A stretch of 64,000 nt of DNA from Solenopsis invicta (Eukaryota > Arthropoda > Insecta > Hymenoptera > Formicidae), in the NCBI RefSeq assembly GCF_016802725.1, contig NC_052668.1, positions 9,270,001-9,334,000 of the forward strand. Direction: 5' to 3'. The translations under genes and the position numbers were made by a program. This document shows positions 34,268 to 45,726 of this stretch, one piece after another (position 1 is the first letter of the stretch; each line of letters opens with the position of its first letter). Below the pieces are notes generated by a model. The model saw only the letters and a list, made by a program, of their open reading frames with translations, was not told the origin of the DNA and ran no database searches.

Positions 34268-34544
34268 CTGTAAATATATATAATTACTTTAAACCACTAT
34301 AAAAATAAAAAAATCTCACTGACAATATATTAAAATAAATTTAATTTTAATTAATTGACAATAAATTGAAATTTTTTAAGTACTTCTTTCAATAAGAAAA
34401 ATTCGTCAACTGTACAAAAAAATCAATTCAAATAAAAAACTAAAACAAGCGACAGATGATTAATGAAGATGATTATTTTCTTATGTACAGGGTGTAACAA
34501 AACTAACGATAATAATTTTAATAAGATTCTTTAAAAGATTTTAA

Positions 34545-34770
34545 CCCTTAAACACATAAGTGGGTGTTGTCTGGGAGACCTTCCCGAAAAAACTTTACTT
34601 TTGTGCCATTTTATTTTAGTTAAGCAATAAAGTTAGTCAATTGTAGCAATCAATAAAGAAGACTTCAAACTTTTTTTCTACCTAGCCCGAATTTTTTTTC
34701 TCAAACCGTCTTCTCAACCGCTCAGTAAGCAATCAAAAATTTAGGGGAATTTTCAATATGTGTTTAACAG
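34545..34770. mobile_element. Small TTAA-flanked MITE, piggyBac-like ends
   Basis: TTAA at 34541-34544 and 34771-34774 flank CCCTTAAACACATAAGTGGG and ...ATATGTGTTTAACAG; the shared core is TTAAACACATA. Only 226 bp remain, with no coding sequence. Confidence 0.65.
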
Positions 34771-35099
34771 TTAAGACAAAAATTCTAATTCCAAAATGTC
34801 GAGACTATAATAATATTCAATTGCAAAGAATTTAATAATTACGAATGACAGGGTTAGAATTTCGCGCGCTCAAGAAAGGTAATATACTCAAAGCGCGCTA
34901 AATCGAATTTAATAATAATACATTATTGTAAAAATACATAATGACTTTTATTAAGGAACTAATTCTGTTTATTTATAGAAAAATTTAATATAAAATTAGA
35001 CAAATAATATTTGCACATAATAGTTTGATAATTATGTCAATATTGATGTGTCAAATACTAAAATTGTCAAAATGTCAATCAATATAGTTTATTTAATTT

Positions 35100-37200
35100 G
35101 CAACAAACCGCCTTCCGACCCCCCCCTCCCCGACCGTCCATCCTTCAAGCCGTCCGGGCCGAACATCCGCCGGACAACAAATATCGGCGCAAAATGCATA
35201 ATAAATTTAACCTAACCTAACGACCTGACTTTTCCGCGCACGGGGCGGCGTGATTTCGTGCGGACGAGGACGCAGAGGAGGTCGCCAAGAGAACTAAACG
35301 CGAGGTTGGTGGTAAACAAAATATAATTTATTTCGCGTTGAAATGATACAAAGAAAGTAGCGTTCGAGACCCGACGCGCAGACGGACAAATGACGGTGAC
35401 TTATTTCTACGCGCGGACGGACTAACGAACAGATAACGCGCGGACGGACGGAACAGAGATAGCACGTGCGGACGGACAAAGACGGGAATTATCGCGCTCG
35501 GACGGAAGGTATTTACAAGTTGCCTTTGTGTATGCGAAGGATTCCGAGCCGAGTTTCTCGGAATTCGGAATCCCTGTTTACGCGTCGTCACCGATGCGTA
35601 AACAGGGTCACCGATGCGTGACCGAAGGTCACGACGCCTTCGTGTCGTAACCTTGCCGAAGGCCGTGGCCACGGCCGAAGACGTCGCGCGCGCGGTACAG
35701 CCGTACGCGATTCGGAGCGGTCGCGATGCGCTGCGGTTAATACCGCGATGTTGGTGCGGCGGTGGCGATCGACTCACGCCAAGATCACTTGGTGGAGGCG
35801 CGGAACTCCATACCCCGAATCGTAAGTCGATGCCGAGTAGGAAAAAGGAATCGGAGATGTTCCGACTACCAGGATCTCTCGGTGGAGCCCAAGATTAACT
35901 TGAGCCCGTCGGTTGGTCGGTCTAGGAGGCGGACGGCTAGTCGCCAAGCTCTCTTAACTCCTGGCTAGCGCTCGGAAATACTTCTTTTGCGGACGGAAAG
36001 CGGATGGAAAAGAAGCCTCGACTGTAGAAGCGGCGGCGCTTATATAGTCGAGTCTCGAGGGCAGGGACGGTGCGGGGGTACGGAACGGTGCGGTAACGGA
36101 GGGGTAATCCCTGCCGCTCGAGATCGGTCAGCGACCGCCACTTCGGTTACGTCGAGCGCGTGCACGCGGAGATCTCCTCGACGCGCGGATGCGTGTTCGC
36201 GCGCTACGCCGGTTTCAAAGTCTTATTGGCGCTGTGCGCCGGTTTCTCGCTGCCCGGCGGTTGTTCAGCCGGACAGCCTGATACGGTGGACGGTCCGAGG
36301 GGGGAGCGGAAAGACGATTTGTTACAAATTTACCAGATTTCTAGCAAGCAAGCGTTTGAACGCATCCGCGCGTCGAATATCTCCGTACGTACGCGCTCTC
36401 GCTCCGTCTCTAAATACCCGAGATTGAGTAGCGGGGGATGCTGCCTCTGTACCGTTTCCGACCGATCTCCGCACATCTCCTCCTCTCGACTCTTGGGTAT
36501 AAAAGGCCACATCTCAACAAAACGTGACTCCTCTCCGCTTCCAACCGGCTTGCCGCGAGAAAGACACCCAAGTAGAGATTTGAGATTAAGCGTCTTGGTC
36601 TCCGCCAAGATATTTGGCTTTGCAGCGCTCCGACACCGATTCGATCCGTTCCGCCAGCCTCGCCGCCACAACGGACTCAAGAGAGCTTGAATCCCGTCAA
36701 GTCACTTGACAGTAGGCATCCCCTCGACCGCATCTCAAGTTTGGCACTGCCACGCGTAAGGAGATACGGAGCTCCGTGCCTCCACCAAGCGCACTTGGCG
36801 TGAGGTAGTGCCAGGCGGTGTTTACCTCTGCGGTATTAACCGCCTCGTGACGGGCCGCGCGAATCGAACACCGATACACGGATCCGTGTACCGTGCCGCA
36901 ATCCCACCGCGCTCTGCGCCGCGCCGTGTCAACGAACTATTGTTCGCCCAAACGAGCCGGACATTCCAAGGCCGTGTCTCCCGAGAAATTCCGCATCTGT
37001 CGATTCGGGGAAAGACCACGCAAAATTCGGCAAAATCCGTCTCGCCGCCTTGTAAATATCGTCCGTCCATTTTCTATTGTGTATCCGCGTCTGTCTCTGT
37101 CATCATGTATATCCTTGTCGTTATTCTCGTCCCCGGTAAAAGTTTCGGATAAGATTTTAATACGAGCTTTTCCAAACTTTTACAAACAATTCCCAGTAAA
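35100..37200. repeat. GC-rich block with inverted repeat arms
   Basis: This is a sharp GC-rich island in AT-rich surroundings. Arms around 35733-35812 and 36766-36843 are inverted: GCGGTTAATACCGC versus GCGGTATTAACCGC, CTCACGCCAAG versus CTTGGCGTGAG, and CTTGGTGGAGGC versus GCCTCCACCAAG. Weaker similarity extends beyond both. Open frames occur on both strands, but none shows a recognisable domain; long frames are expected at this GC content. It may be two inverted copies of an LTR or other mobile element. Confidence 0.6.
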
Positions 37201-37259
37201 CGAGAAATAATTGGAAATTATTTAGGATTATTAAATGGAACAAAATTGAATCAAGTTTT

Positions 37260-37610
37260 TAGATTTTTTGAATCCGTTTTCTATCCGTAATCCATTTGAA
37301 TCAATAATTACGGATTGGCTATTTGCTTTCTGTATCTCATTCAATGTACATAAAAATAAAACGTGCAACCAATTCATTTAAATCCGTAATTGTGAATTAA
37401 TTATTTGCTTTTGGTATCATATTCAATGTACAATGCAATAAACGTGCGATCAAATCGTTTAAATTTGTAATTGTGGATTAGTCATTTGCTTTTGGTGTCA
37501 TATTCAATATTTAATGCAATAAACGTGCGTCCATTCATTTGAATCCGTAATTGTGGATTGGCCATTTACTTTTGGTATCATATTCAATGTACAATGTAAT
37601 GAATTATATT
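37260..37610. repeat. ~81-bp tandem minisatellite, about four copies
   Basis: Units carry GTAATTGTGGATT, CATTTGCTTTTGGTATCATA, ATTCAATGT and AATAAACGTGCG. The TGTGGATT-type motif recurs near 37306, 37390, 37471 and 37552. Confidence 0.8.
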
Positions 37611-38159
37611 TAACTACCCTAACAGCACAACCCTCCATATTTCGATTGTAAGTTGACTTTTTTAAGTCAGGCTTTCAGAGTTGACTACAAGTCGACTTTG
37701 CATACACGTCTGCAGATGTCCTTCAAATGTTGACTTTAAGACGTCTAGAAAAAGGCATGCGGTCTTGTAGTTCTGTGTGCATTATGTATTGTTGAGAAAC
37801 ATAAATATTCATCTCAATAGACCAAATAAATTTATATATGAAGAAATCTCGATCTACATTCCAATAAGCAAACAAAATTTTTTAATTGTTTTTTTAATAA
37901 AAATTTTTTCATATTTAATTATTATTTTATATTGATACATATTTTTTAATTGCATTCTTATTTAAACAAATAACAAAAAAGTTATTCCAGATGGTATTCT
38001 GCATTTGCAAAATTAGTAAAAAAAACTATAATTTTATATTTGTTTATATAAATAATGTGCTTTAATTATACATATTTCATTTTTTCGATAACGTATATTG
38101 ACTTGATCTACCAGTTATATATACATATCAGCATAAAGTGTTTACAGGTCATCATGAGA

Positions 38160-38233
38160 AATCAGTTCGCAGCGATCACGGAGATCAAGCAACATTCACC
38201 GAAGTCGCGACTTGGATGGGTACCGTTTGGAAA
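38160..38233 (+). repeat. 5S rRNA-like sequence, copy 1
   Basis: ATCAGTTCGCAGCGATCACG followed by GATCAAGCAACATTC and CTTGGATGGGTACCG aligns by eye to about nucleotides 25-95 of insect 5S rRNA, including the internal promoter boxes A and C. The 5' end of 5S is not recognisable. It sits in a longer repeat (about 38040-38325) shared with copy 2. Confidence 0.65.
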
Positions 38234-38639
38234 TTTCCGAAAAAAATTTCTAAAAAATAAAATTTTTTAAATGAAAATTGTTTTTAAAAATATTACAAAA
38301 ATATTGTTTTGCTCACGTAGATTCCATTTGGATAATCCACGTGAAAAAAATGCAATGAATTATATTTAACTAAAGATATAGGAAACGGATTCAATGTGTT
38401 CAGTTTCTATAAAATTCAATACCTTCTTCGCGGATTCAGAAACTTGATTCATATAAATTTATCGAATCCAATCATTTGTCGTTTGCTCCAAAATGTCCAT
38501 TCTAAACCGAGATCATCCAAATCAAATTTGTAACCCTTTTCAATCCGTTCATCAACTCCAAATTCGATCCTATTGAATCCATAATACATTAGGAAATCAA
38601 TTTCAATCTGTATATCCTTTACCATTTTAATTCGAATAA

Positions 38640-38988
38640 ATCCGAAGCAGTCATTCAATCCTTCTTAATCATTAAATCCAATCCAAATAAATCTGAGGCT
38701 TATTCTAATAATCTCTTTCAATCCTTCTTAATCTGTGAGTCCAATCCAAAGGATTGGACTCCACGAATCCGAGGCTCGCCTGAACAAGATTTTCAATCCT
38801 TCTTAATCAATGCGGTTTTTCGAGGTTTAATCTGAATAAGTCCGAAATAAACTTTCGAACTTTTTCAATCCGTGCATCCAATCCGACTGATTCAGAAACT
38901 TATCCGGAAAAACTTTCAGCCTTCTCAATTCGTAAATTCAATCCAAACAAATGCGAGGATAGTTCAAACAAGGTTTTCAATCCTTCTT
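38640..38988. repeat. Degenerate tandem array of AATCC-rich units
   Basis: CAATCCTTCTTAATC recurs at 38656, 38719 and 38794, with weaker versions near 38870, 38925 and 38978, and ATCCAATCCAAA between them. Spacing is irregular, 55-75 bp. Confidence 0.6.
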
Positions 38989-39092
38989 CCCTTGTAGAAA
39001 ATGATTGAGCACTACTGCACTACAGGAGAGTAATAATGTTACAATGTCGCAGTAATATAGTGGTAGTGCTCAGTAGTATTTTTCTACAAAGG
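38989..39092. repeat. Hairpin MITE-like element
   Basis: CCTTGTAGAAAA at the left and TTTTTCTACAAAGG at the right are inverted, with GAGCACTAC / GTAGTGCTC further in. It has about 45-bp arms and lies inside the AATCC-rich region. Confidence 0.7.
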
Positions 39093-39258
39093 TTAATCCG
39101 TGCAGTTTCTCAAGGTTCAATTAGAACAAATTCGACAACAATCTAAAACAAGCTTTCTAATTTTTTCAATCCAAATAATTCCAAAATATATATAATTTTA
39201 TAGATATCGATATAAATAATATGCTTTAATTATACATGTTTTTCCTTTTAATAACATG

Positions 39259-40084
39259 GTTTCACTGTACAATAATAAGATTGATCGTCGCGCGATGCTC
39301 CAGTCGCCAGCAGCGCGTTTCCTGCAGGTGGGATTTGTGATGGGGAGTCTAAACTAAGCAACGCACCAGACGACAACCGCGTCCAAGCTCTGACGTAGTG
39401 AGGATCACGTGTGGCGCAAAAGCTGTTTTTGAATTTTCGTCACGACAGAAAAATGAAGCATTTGTTGGAGTAGCGATACGTGATAATTTTACTTTCACTT
39501 TGGCAACACCGCTTCCAATTGTCTTGATTAATGTGGCTTACAAAGACAATGTCCTGTCAAGGGCTCAGGTTTTCCAGTGATTTAGTGAGTTCAAGAACGG
39601 ACGCGAGACTGTTGAAGACATGGAGCGATCTGGACGCCCTTCAACAAGTAGTTTGGACAAAAATGTGCCTGTACTTTGGCCACATTTTCATCCAAACCAC
39701 TCGTTGAAGGGCGTCCAGATTGCTCCATGTCTTTAACGGTCTCCCGTCTCCTTTCTTGAACTCATTGAACCATCGGAAAACCTGAACCCTTAACAGGACA
39801 TCGTCTTTGTAAGCCACATTAATCAAGGCAATCAGAAGCGGTTTTGCAAGTAAAAGCAAAATTTAATCACGTATCGCTGCTCTAGCAAATGATTCATTTT
39901 TCTGCCGTGACAAAATTTCAAAAATAGCTTTTGCGCCACACGTGATTCTCACTACATCAGAGATCGGACGTGGCTGTCGCTTAGTGCGTTGCTTAATTTA
40001 GACCCCCCATCCCACCTGCAGGAAACGCGCTGCTGGCGACTGGAGCGTCGCGCAACAGCCAGTCTTATTACTTTACGAACAAAC
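39259..40084. mobile_element. Foldback element made of two inverted mariner 5' ends
   Basis: Arms of about 390 bp meet near 39660 and are close reverse complements (CGTTTCCTGCAGGTGGGAT, GCGCCACACGTGAT, AAGCCACATTAATCAA). Each arm encodes the start of a mariner-type transposase, with PLPIVLINVAYKDNVLSRAQ, MERSGRPSTS on the plus arm and the same blocks on the minus strand (39859-39641). CATG flanks both sides (39255-39258 and 40085-40088). It is inserted in the 5S-like repeat, copy 2. Confidence 0.75.
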
Positions 40085-40154
40085 CATGTATATTGACCTG
40101 ATCTATCAGTTATGTACAGGTAACAGCATAAAATGTTCTCAGGTCATCACAAGG

Positions 40155-40228
40155 GATCAGTTCGCGGCGATCACAGAAGTCAAGCAACGTTCACCGGAGT
40201 CGCGACTTAGATGGGAGACCGTTTGGAA
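40155..40228 (+). repeat. 5S rRNA-like sequence, copy 2
   Basis: GATCAGTTCGCGGCGATCAC, then GTCAAGCAACGTTC and CTTAGATGGGAGACCGTTTG, resembles 5S rRNA boxes A and C more closely than copy 1. Upstream flanks of copies 1 and 2 match each other once the foldback at 39259-40084 is removed. Confidence 0.7.
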
Positions 40229-40559
40229 ATTTTCGAAAAATGGTTGGATTAGGTTCCAGAGAAAAATTTTTTTGGAAAATTTTTTTCGTTGCAAAAAAAG
40301 TTTTTTAAAATGTTGTAAAAATATTGTTTTGTTTATTAAAATTATGTAATGATATAATATTCTTATCAGGCATCCGGTTTAAATCGGATTTAGTCGGACT
40401 GGACTCTTTCCGCCGACTTCGGATTACGACAGATTCAATGGGATGCTATTCCTATTATTCATGGATTCACTCGGTATAACATGGATTCACTTGGTATAAA
40501 ACTGACTCATTCAGATACAGATTTAGAACTAAAATGAATTCAGATAGATTGAAATTTTC

Positions 40560-40784
40560 CTATCCAAATCTTTCGTAAACTTTCACCAGGGATATCTATC
40601 GTCTCATCAATGCGTGTTATTTGTATATATTCACACTTCAGATTCAGTTCTCATTTATTATAATAAACGCTTATTTTTTTACTCCAACTAAAGTCCGAGT
40701 TTAATTGTTTCTGCGACCCTTCGCGCCCTCGTTTCCGGTCGACCATCATCCGTGCGCAAAGCGAGATCGCTACAAGTTTATACG
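40560..40784 (+). repeat. Possible LTR 3'-end fragment
   Basis: It ends CGTGCGCAAAGCGAGATCGC then TACA, closely resembling the end of the LTR-like sequence at 55450-56098 (CGTACGCAAAACGAAATCGT then TACA). An AATAAA-type signal lies at 40661. No 5' boundary was found. Confidence 0.5.
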
Positions 40785-40879
40785 ATAAAAATCTTTATGT
40801 AAGAGCGGCCTACAAACATTTTTTTATCATTACTAGAGATTAGATATTAATATAGATAAGATGTGCACATACCAATTAC

Positions 40880-41540
40880 ATTAACCTACAAAAATAAACA
40901 TTTTTTTTGTAGAGACTAATTGTAAATAATTTTTATAGACTTTTGCATACTGAACACGAATCTATTGCCCAAATTTGCTTGCGTACGGTACATAAAGCTT
41001 TGAAATCGGTTTGCTTCTATCCCTACAAAGTAATCCTGACTCAAGAGCTGCATATTAATGATGAAGCTCACAGATTGAGATATTGTCAGTGGTTCCTTGA
41101 TGCAATTGAGGAAAATTATTATTTTTCCAAGCACATTCTATTTTTGAATGAATGTGTTTTCCATAATAACGGCAATGTCAACCGCCATAATATGCATTAC
41201 TGGACCACTGAGAATTCTTACTGGATGAAGCAAGCATATACTTACAACGCTAAATTTTTTTCTGTGGGCTCATGTTAAACAGCAGGTGTATGCAACGCGA
41301 TCCGAAAGCGTTCAAGATCTGAAGGACAGAATTGTTGCCGTGCAATAAGTCCACAGATCTTGCGCCGGGTTTGCGAAGCAATCTTGAAAAGGGCTCAACT
41401 TTGTGAGGAGAGAGAAGGGAATCATTTCGAGCACTTGCTTTAAAAACATGATAAATTGTTGTCATGTTGCGCACGATCACACATAGATGTAACTTTTCAT
41501 CTGCGTGTGCTCTTACGCAATATGACATCAATATATCTAT
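40880..41540 (+). pseudogene. IS630/Tc1-mariner-superfamily transposase remnant
   Basis: The frame 40943-41278 reads RTVHKALKSVCFYPYKVILT, INDEAHRLRYCQWFLDAIEE, FLNECVFHNNGNVNRHNMHYW and WTTENSYWMKQA. The usual FSDEATF catalytic block appears as FLNECVF, so the aspartate is lost. After an internal deletion another frame shows QQVYATRSESVQDLKDRIVA near 41281 and further C-terminal residues to about 41440. It looks like the IS630-like family common in insects; ends were not identified. Confidence 0.65.
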
Positions 41541-42017
41541 TTAAGCTTTATGTACTAAAAAGTAGGTCTAAAATGTAGTATAATATCGCTCTACGCGAAG
41601 GTCCACTTTAAAGAAACCTAACGCGCCAATCGTGGAACCTCAAAGGTGGTGTGGAAATCCACGTTATTATTTTTAGCTTTCATTATTTTTCATTACATTT
41701 TAATATTATTTCTGAAGTTCTTTAATTAAATTAAAAATACTTCAAAAGTAATATTTAAATACAAAGGATTACAAGTATTAAGAAAGTGTAATAAAAATTG
41801 TATAGATATGAAATGTATTTAATGTTTTATTCTACGTTTCTATTTACTACTTTTATTTATTAATCTGATTAATAAATGAGAGTAGTAATCTGAGTAATAA
41901 ATGTAAATGAGTAATAACGAAGTATGCACAGTTTTCCCTGGTAAAAGCTTTTCTCATCATTTTCTATAAAATTTCTCATAATTTCTTATATCAACAATTC
42001 GTAAGTAATTATGTGAA

Positions 42018-42300
42018 CTTGTGAAAAATTTGTCTCAAATTTTTTCACAAAAACATAAAATGTATTATCTCGATCAGAACGATCCTATTAGAAATTATGA
42101 AAAATCTATCAGATTATCTAATATTTTTTCACACTTTTGCAAAAAAATATGAAATAAGAAACCTCATAATTCCTCAGAATGATCACATGTAAAATTATGT
42201 AAAATTCTTCAGATTGTCTAATATTTTCTTACATTTTTCCAACAAAAAATTAAAAAATGTATAACTTCTCAGAACAATTCCATAATTATAAGAAATTTTT
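42018..42300. repeat. ~100-bp degenerate tandem repeat
   Basis: Three units share a TCT(C/A)A(A/T)ATTTTTTCACA core, a poly(A)-rich middle and a CTCAGAA(C/T)GAT-type end. Related sequence is on the opposite strand near 55300-55440. Confidence 0.5.
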
Positions 42301-42399
42301 CATATTTTTCTCGAAAACATCCCTAGTTAAAGTTATTCTCATAAATTTTATACAAATTGGAACATTTTTCGGAAATACTTACAAGGAAGGTTTGCAAAC

Positions 42400-43088
42400 C
42401 CGAAAATTAAAAAAAATCTGAAATTTGGTGTACACATAGAGGACATCCATCCGTAACACAAAAATATTTTTTGTTTGTGCCCAATTTTAGTTTAAGGAGG
42501 TAAAACACCCTTTTAAAAAAAATCGGTTTTTTTCTTCCCAAGCGAATATTGCCGAAACTATAAGATAGAAAAAAATGTTCTGAACAAAAGTTGAATAGTT
42601 CAAAGAGTACTTTACAACAATTAAAAAAAAATTTTTTTTGTTATTGTTTAACAAAATATTTCCACCATCCGTTTTTTTTTATTAAAAAATTTTTTTTTCA
42701 GCCAAATTAAAGCTTATCTTTATACGAATCTAACCATATATAATAAAGTGTCATTCTTATGTAACATTCTTGAAAAATAATAAACTCCTAAAAATAATAT
42801 ATGCACGCTATACGCACCCTATTCGTGCGCTCAATTTTTCCCGCTCATCGCGTATTACGCGAAAGAGCGTTAAAGACAAATGAGTACAGTACAAAAAATA
42901 TTAAAATAAGAGTTTTTTTTAATAATAATAATTGAAATAATAAAATAATAATGAGTTTTTTGAACTCGACTGCTAAAATCAGTCAAATATCTTTGGCGAT
43001 GTCAAAGTATGTACGTAATACTTTGTACAATTAAAAACAAATTATAAATAAAGAAATTATAATTTTTGCAAAATATCGTTTATTTAAT
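42400..43088 (+). repeat. Dispersed repeat, uninterrupted copy
   Basis: It matches 53265-55270 in reverse once the mariner at 53533-54847 is removed. Shared strings include GCAAAATATCGTTTATTTA, GCGTAATACGC or its variant, and GTACACATAGAGGA. Its 42480-42620 part also matches the 0.45-kb repeat family of 16140. Confidence 0.75.
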
Positions 43089-43848
43089 TTTAACTGTAGA
43101 ACAGTTGATTGCAATGGTCAATGTATTTTATTGACGAATATTAGGCAACTCAGAAATTCAGTAAATTTTTAAAAATATTGTGTGTAAGTAGAATAGTTCA
43201 CAAAATTATTTTTTGCTTTTACCAAATTACATCTTTAGGGGATGAAATCACTTCTTGAAGAAAATGTACATTTTATTTTCAGCAAAATAACTACCGAGAA
43301 TAGTGACACGTATAAGAAAATGTTTAAACGGAAGTTGCATCTCGTTTTCTTTTGCTCTACGCAATTAAGTATAGATAAGAATAAAAATATTCGTGTTGTT
43401 CAAGTTACTCCTACCAACCCTTAAAATTAATTTTTTATTCTTCGTAAATTTATATGAAAATCTCCACACCCCTTTTCACACTTTTTATAATCATTTTTTG
43501 TGATATATCTTATAAATGAAAGAAAAATCAGTATAATTCATCAAATATTTAAAGTCTGTTTAGCAGCTTCATTATTCAAATGGTTTCAAACAGAGATATT
43601 TAATTATTATTAACATACATTTCACATAGCTTTCAATTATTTAAGCACGACAATATTATATGTATACTGACGACGACATAAAAGATGAAAGTATTTAAAA
43701 TATATCATTGACGAAGCATAATAATAGCAACATACATTACTTCAATGTTATTTTATTACACTATTATGCAAACCGCACGATAAAAAAGGTGAAATTCTAC
43801 TTTTCAACGTTAAAATATATAATTTTACGTATTTTTATGTAACCATAC
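43089..43848. other. AT-rich stretch, nothing recognised
   Basis: No coding or repeat structure was recognised apart from a short open frame at 43242-43424 without family resemblance. Confidence 0.4.
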
Positions 43849-44626
43849 ATATTTGCTTACAGGGACTTCCGTTTCCGGAGCGAGCAAGAGTAGTAGACTG
43901 CGATTAGAAGGTTTTGGGTTTACAGGCGTGGAGTGTATGCGGGGAGTGGAAGGAGAGAGCGGAGTGCGTGGAAAGAAAGTGAGAGGGACAGAAAGGTGGA
44001 GTGAGTGAGGGGAGAGAGATCGGGTGGAGTGAATGAGAGAGAGAGAGAGAGTGTAGAGCGAGAGAACAGCAAGAGTGAGGTTAGGAGTGGTGGAGAGAAT
44101 AGTGAAGAAGAGAGGAGGAAGGGGAAGGGGGAAAGGAATGCGCGAGCGCGAGCGCGGGGCACAGAGGCAGAAGAGGCAAGAGAGCAGGCGAACGGTGTGG
44201 CACGAACGGAGAGGCGCGCGCACGGCCACGGCCAGAGAGTAGGCAGTAGAGAGAGAGAGAGAGGCGACTTGAGAAGGAAGAGAGCGGAAAGCGGTAAGAG
44301 AGTCGAAGCATTGAACAGACCGTTACACAAGCAAATCGCAGAATTATGACTATACAGTTTGGAACAAATTAGGTAACAAAAGCAAAATAACTATATGAAA
44401 TAATAAGTAATAAGTAATAATAATAAATGAGAGGATAGTTAATCAGTTTATTTTTATTTTTATTTTAATTTTCGTTTTTTCTGCAAAACAATTTATATTA
44501 TATTACCTAAAGTATCAGATAATCGGGCTGCAAGCACAGACAAATTGTGTAATCATCACGAATAGCTACGGAGATAATTAACTATTAGGCTCATCACTGG
44601 AACGAAGAGGGAGGAGGGAAGAAAAA

Positions 44627-45697
44627 ATGGAGAAAGGAGTGAAGGAAGACGTGGCGACAGAAAAGGGGATGTTGTTGAAAGGTGGAGGGAGAAGACGCAG
44701 CGGGAGTACGGCAGGGGGGTTGGAGATGTGGAAGAGGAAAAGAGACATAGAGGTAGGAGGGGAGGGGGAGGACGGGAGGGAGGTAGGGGACGCTTTTCAG
44801 AGGAGTAAAAAGACGTCGAGATCGCCGGTGCGGGAAGGGGACGGGAGACAGTCGGAGATGATGGGAGCAATGAAGAGATGGATGGAGGAGATGATGGGAA
44901 GGTGGGAGAGATGGGAGGAGAGGCTAGAGGAGAGGATGGAGGAGAGAATGAAACTGATTATGGGGGAGCTAGAGGAGGCGAAAAGGAGAGAGGAGGAGTA
45001 GAGGAGAGAGAGGGAGAAGATAGAGAAAAGAGTAGGAGACTTAGAGAAGAAATTGGAAGAAAGCATGAGGTTAGGAGAGGGAGGGAAAGGAGTGGGAGAT
45101 CTAGAGCGGAGGGTAGGGAAATTGGAGGAGGGCGGAAGAGGAGGCGAGGGAGGAGGGGGAGATGGAGGGCTAGAAAAGAGAGTAAGGAAGATGGAGGAGA
45201 TGTGGGAAGAGAGGGATAGGAAGGAAAGAAGGAGGAGAGTGGTGATAAAGGGATACAAAGCAGAGGGGAAGGACGTGAAATGTAAAGTTGAGGAGATACT
45301 AAAGCGAGTGGGGGCGGAGGTTAAGGTGGAGGAAGTGAGGGAGATGAAAACCGGGCGAGAGGAGCAGGGGGGGTTTGCGGTAGTGAGTTTCAGGACAGAA
45401 GGCGAGAAAAGGGAGGTAATGAAAAAGAAGGGTGGACTGAGGGGAGACAAGGTGTGGATAGAGGACGACCTGACGTGGAAGGAAAGGCAAGTGAGGTGGA
45501 GGATCAGGGAGGTGGCGAGGGAGGAGGAAAAGAGAGGGGCCAGAGTATGGGCGGGAGATAACAGAATGACGGTTAACGGGGTATGGTGGTTCTGGGATGA
45601 GGAAGAAGAGGGGTTGAAGGATAAGACGGGAAGAAAGTGGAGAGGTAACGAGAGAAAGATAGGAGGATCGGGGGAAGAAAAGGAGAGGGTCAAGTAG
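44627..45697 (+). pseudogene. LINE 3 ORF1: coiled-coil RNA-binding protein, one nonsense codon
   Basis: The frame starts MEKGVKEDVATEKG and has a long charged coiled-coil region (many E/R/K heptads, about 44850-45230). One in-frame TAG lies at 44999-45001. The C-terminal half RRVVIKGYKAEGKDVKCKVE, EEQGGFAVVSFRTEGEKREV and WIEDDLTWKERQVRWRIREV follows the RRM plus C-terminal-domain pattern of L1-type ORF1 proteins, which coat LINE RNA. It ends at TAG 45695-45697; the ORF2 frame opens 30 bp downstream. Confidence 0.75.
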
Positions 45698-45726
45698 AGG
45701 AGAAGGGGGGAGGACTTAGGAGAGGG

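Noticed and set aside
35328..36690. Several 100-180 codon frames in the GC-rich block
   Set aside because: Long frames on both strands are expected at this GC content; none shows a domain, a supported start or consistent frame.
38640..38988. Regularly spaced short repeats as a CRISPR-like array
   Set aside because: Spacing is irregular, the units are degenerate, and the genome is clearly eukaryotic.
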